Assembly (NCBI RefSeq): GCF_014202975.1
Contig: NZ_JACHHZ010000007.1
Location: 199,913 to 263,912, forward strand
Direction of reading: 5' to 3'
Source: Povalibacter uvarum
GTDB lineage: Bacteria; Pseudomonadota; Gammaproteobacteria; Steroidobacterales; Steroidobacteraceae
DNA: 64,000 bases
The notes under the pieces are model-generated. The model worked only from the letters and a program-made list of their open reading frames with translations, had not been told where the DNA came from and made no database searches. Shown here piece after piece: positions 58,721 through 64,000 of this stretch (position 1 is its first letter; each line of letters begins with the position of its first letter). The position numbers were made by a program, and so were the translations under genes.

Positions 58721-59995
58721 CTACCGTGCCGGTGTCGAAGCAGCCTTCGCCGTGGACACCGGTCTAACGGCTTCGAGAAATCCTGGAACGGCCGTCACAT
58801 TGCTGCTGTCGTTGCGGACAGCGTCAGCGAAGTCCATCAGCACCCCGAAAGCATCGGCGGGCGGCTTGCGGCCCGGTTTCTTCGGGTAAGTCGCACTCTT
58901 GATGTAGTCGATGACTCGCTGGTAGCCGTCGGTCTTGCGGATCGACCACAGCGCACGATCGGTTTCGATGCGTTTGAAGGACCACGGCGCGTAGCCGACG
59001 TTGTTCGCGAGCGACCAGTCAGCGATGCCCCGCAGCACGGGGTAACTGTTCTCCCCGAATTCGCCGAGCCACAGTGGAATCCCCAGCTTCCGCGCATGCC
59101 GGAGGCGATCCCCCAGGCCGCCGCGCATCGTGTCGTGCGCCTGCAGTTCATCCTGCTTCGGATAGTGATGGGTCTGGAAGACGAGCTTGTCGTCCCACTT
59201 GTTCGTCAGGGGGCTGAAATCGGAGCCCCACCAGTCGCCCTGGACGCTGATGAGATGGTTGCGATCGACGCTTCGGATCGCCGTGGTGATGACCCGATAG
59301 GAGGCTTCGAGCCGCCCCTTCTCGGCATCGTTGCGCGTGACGGGTTCGTTGAGAAGATCCCATGACCAGATGACAGGCTCGTCGGCGTAGCGGCGAGCGA
59401 CGTGCTGCCAGATCTTCGCCGCCAGTTCGACGTTGCTCCAGTCGGCCCAGAAGCGGACCGATTCGCGGACTTCCTCGCTCGGGTTGTCGCTGTGATGGCC
59501 GGGGTTCTGGTATCCCGGCGCGGCGTGCATGTCGAACTGCACGTACAGGCCGAGCTCGCGGCAGAACCCGATGATCCGATCGAAGTGACGGAACCCTTCG
59601 TCGGTCAGTCGTTTTCCATCCCAGAAGAGCCGATAGGAGAACGGCACACGGATGCTGTTGAAGCCTTGGGACTTGATCTGCCCGAGCGTGTTGCGATCGA
59701 CGTAGTTCTCGCGCCAGCGATCGACGAAGCGATCTGCCTGCTGTTGGTTGCCGCCAAGCGCGTGCGTGACGCCGAGCTCGAACCCCGTCGGCGTGCTCCA
59801 GCCCTGCACGTCGATGTCGAGCATGTAGCCCTCGAACACCAGCCAGTTGCCGAGATTCGGCCCAACGAGCAGCAGCGACCTGCCTTCCGCATCGACGATG
59901 CCGGCGTTCCTGGTGTGAACGAACTGGGCGTTCGCACCCGCGTGCAGTGCGAACGCAAGCAGCAGGAGCCACCAACGGAAGCGGACGGCATTCAT
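58721..59995 (-). CDS. Secreted GH5-family glycoside hydrolase
   Basis: 424 residues with a signal peptide ending near GANAQF. (beta/alpha)8 features of GH5: GPNLGNWLVFEGYM, the acid/base Glu217 in SWDLLNEPVTR, conserved His in TNKWDDKLVFQTHHYP and the nucleophile Glu312 in PLWLGEFGENS. GH5 enzymes are endo-glucanases, mannanases, xylanases and others; the LGNWL opening fits the subfamilies with exo-1,3-glucanase-like members, so the substrate is open. Its start is one base beyond the receptor gene's stop, so translation is coupled. Confidence 0.93.
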   Translation of the reverse strand: MNAVRFRWWLLLLAFALHAGANAQFVHTRNAGIVDAEGRSLLLVGPNLGNWLVFEGYMLDIDVQGWSTPTGFELGVTHALGGNQQQADRFVDRWRENYVDRNTLGQIKSQGFNSIRVPFSYRLFWDGKRLTDEGFRHFDRIIGFCRELGLYVQFDMHAAPGYQNPGHHSDNPSEEVRESVRFWADWSNVELAAKIWQHVARRYADEPVIWSWDLLNEPVTRNDAEKGRLEASYRVITTAIRSVDRNHLISVQGDWWGSDFSPLTNKWDDKLVFQTHHYPKQDELQAHDTMRGGLGDRLRHARKLGIPLWLGEFGENSYPVLRGIADWSLANNVGYAPWSFKRIETDRALWSIRKTDGYQRVIDYIKSATYPKKPGRKPPADAFGVLMDFADAVRNDSSNVTAVPGFLEAVRPVSTAKAASTPAR

Positions 59996-59996
59996 C

Positions 59997-62693
59997 TCAC
60001 TGGAGGCTGTAGCGGAAGCCGAGCAGGTACTGCGTGCCGTACTCCGTGTACTCCTCCGGGAACGTCATCCCCAGGCTGTTCGAATCGCTGACCGTCGTCC
60101 GGAACGGCGAATCATTCAGGTTGTACACCTGGAACAGCAGCGACAGGCCTTCGAACCGCGTTCCGCCCTGGAAATCGTAGCCGAGCTGCAGGTCGACCTG
60201 GGTTTCGCTGAGCGTGTAGCGATACGTCCGTTGTCCGAAGAGCGCGCCGTATTCGCCTCGATACTGATCGCGATAGCGTCCGCTGACTCGTGCCGAGAAG
60301 CCGTTGCGCTCGAAGAACAACGTGCCGTTGGCCACGACCTTCGAAAGGCCCGGGATCGTATCGGTCGTCGAGCCGCCATCGGGACCATCGGGATCGATCG
60401 ACGATTCTGTGTACGACGCATTCAACTGGATGCCGAATCCGGCCAGTGCGTCCGTGATGAGATCGCCCGTCAATGTGGTCGCACCCTCTATGCCGCGCAT
60501 GTAGCCGCCCGTGCCGTTCGCCCAGGTGCTGAACGTTCCCATGTTCGAGATCGGCGTGATCCCGTTGTCGTCGTAGCCGGTGAAGTCCCACGGGATATTC
60601 TGCTGATAGATGTAGCTTTCGAGGTCCTTGTAGAAAATCGCCACGCTCACGTAGCTCGCATCGGCGATGTACTTCTCGAGCGATAGGTCGTACGCAGTGG
60701 CCCGGTAGGGCTCCAGCAGCGGATTGCCGCCACTACCGCCCCATTCGCGCGTCGTGGTGTTTACGCTCGCATCGCTGTCGGCGCTCAGGTAGTTGATCGG
60801 CGGCCGCATCAGCGTCTTCGCGGCGCCGGTGCGTGCGATCCATCCGCTGCCGAAGTCCGCGACGAGATTGAGACTCGGCAGCGTGTCGGTGTAGTCGGTG
60901 CCGAGCGTCTGGGCGCCGACCACGGCGCCGCCGTTCGCATTGAATCCCGTCGACGACTGGTCCGAAAGGATGTATTGGACACCCAGGTTTCCCCGCAGGC
61001 TGAAATTGCCGGACGTCTCGAGGCCGATGTCCATCTGCGCGTAGTACGTGTCGACGTCTTCATCGACTGTGTAGTCCTTACGCAGATCGTCGTTGCTCTC
61101 GCTGATGGTCACGTCGTAGTAGCCATCGCGGATGAGCGCGTTGGGATCGAATGAGATGACGCGTCCCATGCCGACGAATCCGAGCGATGTCGGTGCATAG
61201 AGAAGCGATGGATCGACGAGCGTCGGTGCGCGTCCGTCCGGCAGATCCGCGAAGTACACCGTCGCGCGCTTCTCCTTCGTGCGGCGATTGAAGTTCGCGC
61301 CAACGTCAAAGCCGCTCACGAAGGGCATCTCGAAACTGCGACCCAGATTGATGCGGCCGGCCTTGATCCGGTCTTCCTGGATCGAATCTTCCTGGCGCCC
61401 GTCGTGACCCCATTGCTGCGGATCCCAGAGATAGACGGCGGTAGAGGAGGAGAGATCAGGCAACGAGTAATCGCCGAAGCGGGACGACAGCGGGATGTCG
61501 AACCCGATGCTCTGCGGGCCCAGCAGTCCCGCGTAAGTCTCCAGCGTCGTCTGCTCGCGCTCAGCCTTCGAATAGTTCAGGTCGACATCGAGCGCCCACG
61601 CACCCATGGTGAACGTGTTCGCCCAGCCGCCCGAGTACAGCTTGTCGTCGCGGTCGTTGTCGTCGTTGCGGACGACGGGTTGCACGCCGTTGAGTGCGCC
61701 GTCGGTGACGATGGGCAGGCCATCCTTGTCGGTGAGGCCGGCGTTTGCATAGCTCACGGCGCCGCCGTTCCACCACGGATCGTTGGTCCACATGGCGCCG
61801 TGCATGACCTCTTCCTGGCTGAACTTCGAATAGTAGAGATCGACCTCGCTGTGGAAGACTTCGTTGGGCTTGTACTCGAGGACCGCCATGGCGCCATCGC
61901 GTATCAGGTCGCGCGACTTCACCCATCCCTCCGAGCCCTGCAGCGCGATCGCGTCATCCGGCTTCCCCGCCTGCGGTGTGCCGTAGAGATTCGTGTTCGC
62001 CCACCACCATTCCTTGTAATGCTCCTCCTGGAATGGCGAGCTCAGCCGCGCGATGCCGAATGCAACACCGAGCGTGTTGTCAGCGAACTGATCCACGTAC
62101 GAGAAGCTCGCCCGATAACCGAGATCCTCGCTGTCGGCGCTGACGTCGCCGAGCGAGTTGTACTCGCCGGATGCGCCGAACACGACGCGGCGCTCGTCCA
62201 GGCTCAATGGATGGATCGTCTGCAGATTCACAGTGCCCGACAGGCCTTGCCCAATGAGCGAGGCATCCGGCGTCTTGTAGACAGTGACTGCATTGATGAG
62301 CTCGGCCGGATACTGGTCGAACTCCACGCCTCGGCTGTCGCCGGTGCTGACCTGCTCACGCCCGTTCAGCGTCGTACCTACGAACTGTTCCGACATGCCG
62401 CGCACGTTGATGACCTGCGAGCGTCCATCCACGCGTTGCGTGGCGAGTCCGGGCAAGCGCGCGATCGAGTCGGCGATGCTGACGTCCGGCAGTTTGCCGA
62501 TGTCCTCGGCCGAGATCGTTTCGACGATCGAGTTCGATTCCAGTTTTACGTCGACCGACGTCGCTATGCTGTGACGGATGCCGGTGACGATGACTTCTTC
62601 CGGTGTCTCTGCCGGTGGTGTGGTCTGCGCCTGTGCGGCGCTGGCCGCGAAGAGCGCTGAACACATCGCAAGCTGCATGGCATGTCTGTTCAC
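59997..62693 (-). CDS. TonB-dependent receptor of the carbohydrate (Xanthomonas CUT) type, 898 aa
   Basis: Signal peptide ends near ASAAQAQ. The plug follows: EEVIVTGIRHSIATSVDVKLESNSIVETISAEDIGKLPDVSIADSIARLPG (in parts), where IVTGIRxS and IGKLPDVSIADSIARLPG are the usual starts of the oligosaccharide-associated receptors. The barrel runs to the C terminus LLGFRYSLQ. Not preceded by an N-terminal STN extension, so no sigma/anti-sigma link. It sits between a GH39 and a GH5 enzyme in one leftward unit and likely imports xylo- or gluco-oligosaccharides. The terminal Gln is unusual; the last aromatic is two residues before. Confidence 0.95.
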   Translation of the reverse strand: MNRHAMQLAMCSALFAASAAQAQTTPPAETPEEVIVTGIRHSIATSVDVKLESNSIVETISAEDIGKLPDVSIADSIARLPGLATQRVDGRSQVINVRGMSEQFVGTTLNGREQVSTGDSRGVEFDQYPAELINAVTVYKTPDASLIGQGLSGTVNLQTIHPLSLDERRVVFGASGEYNSLGDVSADSEDLGYRASFSYVDQFADNTLGVAFGIARLSSPFQEEHYKEWWWANTNLYGTPQAGKPDDAIALQGSEGWVKSRDLIRDGAMAVLEYKPNEVFHSEVDLYYSKFSQEEVMHGAMWTNDPWWNGGAVSYANAGLTDKDGLPIVTDGALNGVQPVVRNDDNDRDDKLYSGGWANTFTMGAWALDVDLNYSKAEREQTTLETYAGLLGPQSIGFDIPLSSRFGDYSLPDLSSSTAVYLWDPQQWGHDGRQEDSIQEDRIKAGRINLGRSFEMPFVSGFDVGANFNRRTKEKRATVYFADLPDGRAPTLVDPSLLYAPTSLGFVGMGRVISFDPNALIRDGYYDVTISESNDDLRKDYTVDEDVDTYYAQMDIGLETSGNFSLRGNLGVQYILSDQSSTGFNANGGAVVGAQTLGTDYTDTLPSLNLVADFGSGWIARTGAAKTLMRPPINYLSADSDASVNTTTREWGGSGGNPLLEPYRATAYDLSLEKYIADASYVSVAIFYKDLESYIYQQNIPWDFTGYDDNGITPISNMGTFSTWANGTGGYMRGIEGATTLTGDLITDALAGFGIQLNASYTESSIDPDGPDGGSTTDTIPGLSKVVANGTLFFERNGFSARVSGRYRDQYRGEYGALFGQRTYRYTLSETQVDLQLGYDFQGGTRFEGLSLLFQVYNLNDSPFRTTVSDSNSLGMTFPEEYTEYGTQYLLGFRYSLQ

Positions 62694-62830
62694 GATATCC
62701 CCCTGTTCGCGTTGTCGGGCAACGCCTATCGCTGCGCGTCGCGGCAGCCTTCGTAGAGGAATTTGAGCTGCAGCGCACGATGGCCGCAGTAGCGGAACCC
62801 ACGTAAGTAGATTCCCGGTCGAACAGACCG

Positions 62831-64000
62831 TTATTGCCGGCTCTTTTCAGCGCTCAACGTGACGAGCACGACATCGTTCACGCGCATGGGAACGGTGAAC
62901 CGGAGCAGTCCATCGTGAGCCACCTTCACTTGCCGATTCGTCTCGGCGTTGTCGACGGTCAACTCGTTCAGTTGCTGGAGTTGAGAGCGAGTCAGGTCCT
63001 TGGGGGAGCCGATCTCCAGATACGCGGTGTAAGCATCGTTCGCGCGGTAGCCCGTGCGCCGGACCTCGAGCCGATAGCTGCCCGGCGGCAATGCCCGAAA
63101 TACGAGATCCGCCGACGGCGCCGGCCGCGTCGGCGTGGCTTTTGTGTAGAAGGAACGATTGCTCACGTTCTGGTCGGGGTGTTCCCAGTCCCAGAGCACG
63201 ATCGCCGTCCGCGACGGACTCGTCGAGATGAAGCTCTCGGTGTCCGCCGCGGGCACCGCATTTCCCTCGAGTGCATGCAGGTACTTGTAAGCGAAGAAGG
63301 CGGGCTTGCGGATGCCTTCACGGGTCATTAGACCGAAGCCGCCATGAAACGGCGAGGGCGGCGGCCCCGGCTCTTCGAACAGATCGGTGAAGGTCCAGTA
63401 GCTCATCGCCTGGACCATTCCCTGCGTCGCCTTGAGCTTCGAGAGGATGTATGGCGCGCTGATGTAGGAGTCGTGCACCGAGTCGCGAGGCGTGTAACTC
63501 GTGCTCCATTCCGTGAAGTAGAGCGGCAGATTGGGGAATGCGGATCGCGATATCTGTTCGCGCACGTGACGGACGTCGCCGACGATCGCATCGGGTGAGG
63601 CGGATAGTTTCGTGTCGCTTTCGCCCTTCTCGTCGAGGAAGCCGCCATCGACGCCGTACGTATGTGTCGTGACGAAGTCGACGGCGACACCGTTCTTCGC
63701 GGCGAAGTCCAGGAACTCCGGAACCCACGCGGCGCCCGCCGTCGACGGCCCGCCGACTCGCAGGGACGGATCGATCGCCTTGATCGTCTTGGCCGTCAGC
63801 GCGTACAGATCGAAGTAGGCTTTCTGGTCCGCTCGTTCCCAGAAGCCGTCGAGGTTCGGTTCGTTCCAGACTTCGAAGTACCACTGGCGGACTTCATCCG
63901 CGCCATAGCGTTCGAACAGATGGCGAACGAACGCGTCGATGAGCGCGCGCCAGGCGTCGTGCTTCGGATGCGACGTATTGCCCTTCCAGTAGAAGATCGT
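62831..64000 (-). CDS. GH39-family glycoside hydrolase (beta-xylosidase-like), N-terminal part outside window
   Basis: The frame stays open from the right edge to TAA at 62831-62833, giving about 388 residues without the N terminus. The acid/base is in QWYFEVWNEPNLDGFW and the nucleophile in PLYFTEWSTSY; HTYGVDGGF, SYWTFTDLFEE and FHGGFGLMTREGIRKPAFFAYKYLHAL also match GH39 beta-xylosidases. The C-terminal 130 residues form the usual beta-sandwich (YRLEVRRTGYRANDAYTAYLE). Expected to release xylose (or iduronate-like sugars in other members) from oligosaccharides. First known gene of the leftward cluster, 138 bases ahead of the receptor. Confidence 0.92.
   Translation of the reverse strand, partial: TIFYWKGNTSHPKHDAWRALIDAFVRHLFERYGADEVRQWYFEVWNEPNLDGFWERADQKAYFDLYALTAKTIKAIDPSLRVGGPSTAGAAWVPEFLDFAAKNGVAVDFVTTHTYGVDGGFLDEKGESDTKLSASPDAIVGDVRHVREQISRSAFPNLPLYFTEWSTSYTPRDSVHDSYISAPYILSKLKATQGMVQAMSYWTFTDLFEEPGPPPSPFHGGFGLMTREGIRKPAFFAYKYLHALEGNAVPAADTESFISTSPSRTAIVLWDWEHPDQNVSNRSFYTKATPTRPAPSADLVFRALPPGSYRLEVRRTGYRANDAYTAYLEIGSPKDLTRSQLQQLNELTVDNAETNRQVKVAHDGLLRFTVPMRVNDVVLVTLSAEKSRQ

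Noticed and set aside
1-64000. tRNA, rRNA or integrative-element genes
   Set aside because: No convincing tRNA T-loop/anticodon arrangement, integrase or attachment-site pair was found by reading; a tRNAscan-SE run would settle the tRNA question.

Overview
The window is high-GC DNA (roughly low-to-mid 60s percent by eye) from a Gram-negative bacterium. Two TonB-dependent receptors, lipoproteins with lipoboxes, an autotransporter-type barrel, Tat and Sec signal peptides, a CheW/MCP pair and a PEP-CTERM protein all point to an environmental gammaproteobacterium. I would guess the Steroidobacteraceae/Xanthomonadales/Nevskiales area, but no rRNA or other phylogenetic marker is present, so this placement is an inference. 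No tRNA, rRNA, CRISPR array, integrase, transposase or prophage was seen.

Layout: 1-5.7 kb holds the tail of a siderophore-type receptor, a composite palindromic repeat, an unrecognised 306-aa protein with a Cys/His pair spaced as in CNF-type deamidases, three small unknown genes and a Tat-exported M24 peptidase. 5.7-15.7 kb holds an acyl-CoA ligase followed by an SDR with a signal peptide, a glycosyltransferase-like/alginate-lyase two-domain protein, an NnrU-type membrane protein, a secreted amidohydrolase, a five-gene operon (ArsR regulator, AHSA1/SRPBCC, small membrane protein, two DUF1801 proteins) and a HAD phosphatase. 15.7-30.8 kb holds a secreted propeller-like protein, a FAD oxidase/membrane protein pair with a divergent XRE regulator, an FTR1 iron permease and a small exported protein each preceded by an FNR/ANR-type box, a secreted protein coupled to an MddA-like methyltransferase, a CadC/TPR regulator, a cytochrome P460, and an operon of methyltransferase, SRPBCC and S10 carboxypeptidase next to a membrane-anchored AraC regulator.

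31-53 kb is a mosaic of single-gene units: a GT1-type glycosyltransferase, a WYL regulator divergent from a Tat-exported protein, an MBL-rhodanese fusion, an agmatinase-like enzyme, a PEP-CTERM protein, YedI/DUF808, a DHFR-like reductase, arylamine N-acetyltransferase, an SDR, an autotransporter-like barrel, alpha/beta hydrolases, a deletion-fused remnant of an isoquinoline-oxidoreductase-type operon, an S41 protease, and an exported zinc-less MDR oxidoreductase fused to a lumazine-binding-like domain. 53-64 kb holds a DUF2799 lipoprotein, the MCP-CheW pair, a BNR-repeat secreted protein and, at the right edge, a carbohydrate-use cluster read leftward: GH39 beta-xylosidase-like enzyme (cut by the window end), a 898-aa TonB-dependent receptor and a GH5 glucanase-like enzyme.

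The most distinctive non-coding feature is a set of dispersed palindromes in gene ends: family A (cores of the form ACTCCCGC-GAAA-GCGGGAGT or ATTCCCGC-GAAA-GCGGGAAT, paired head-to-head at three sites) and family B (GTGGGTCCGGC...GCCGGACCCAC, four sites, one with a perfect 28-bp outer stem). Heptanucleotide repeat arms and several good bidirectional terminators are also present. I found no convincing wholly new multi-gene system; the strongest leads are the CNF-like protein, the exported MDR fusion, the glycosyltransferase/alginate-lyase fusion, and the FNR-box-linked iron permease neighbourhood.
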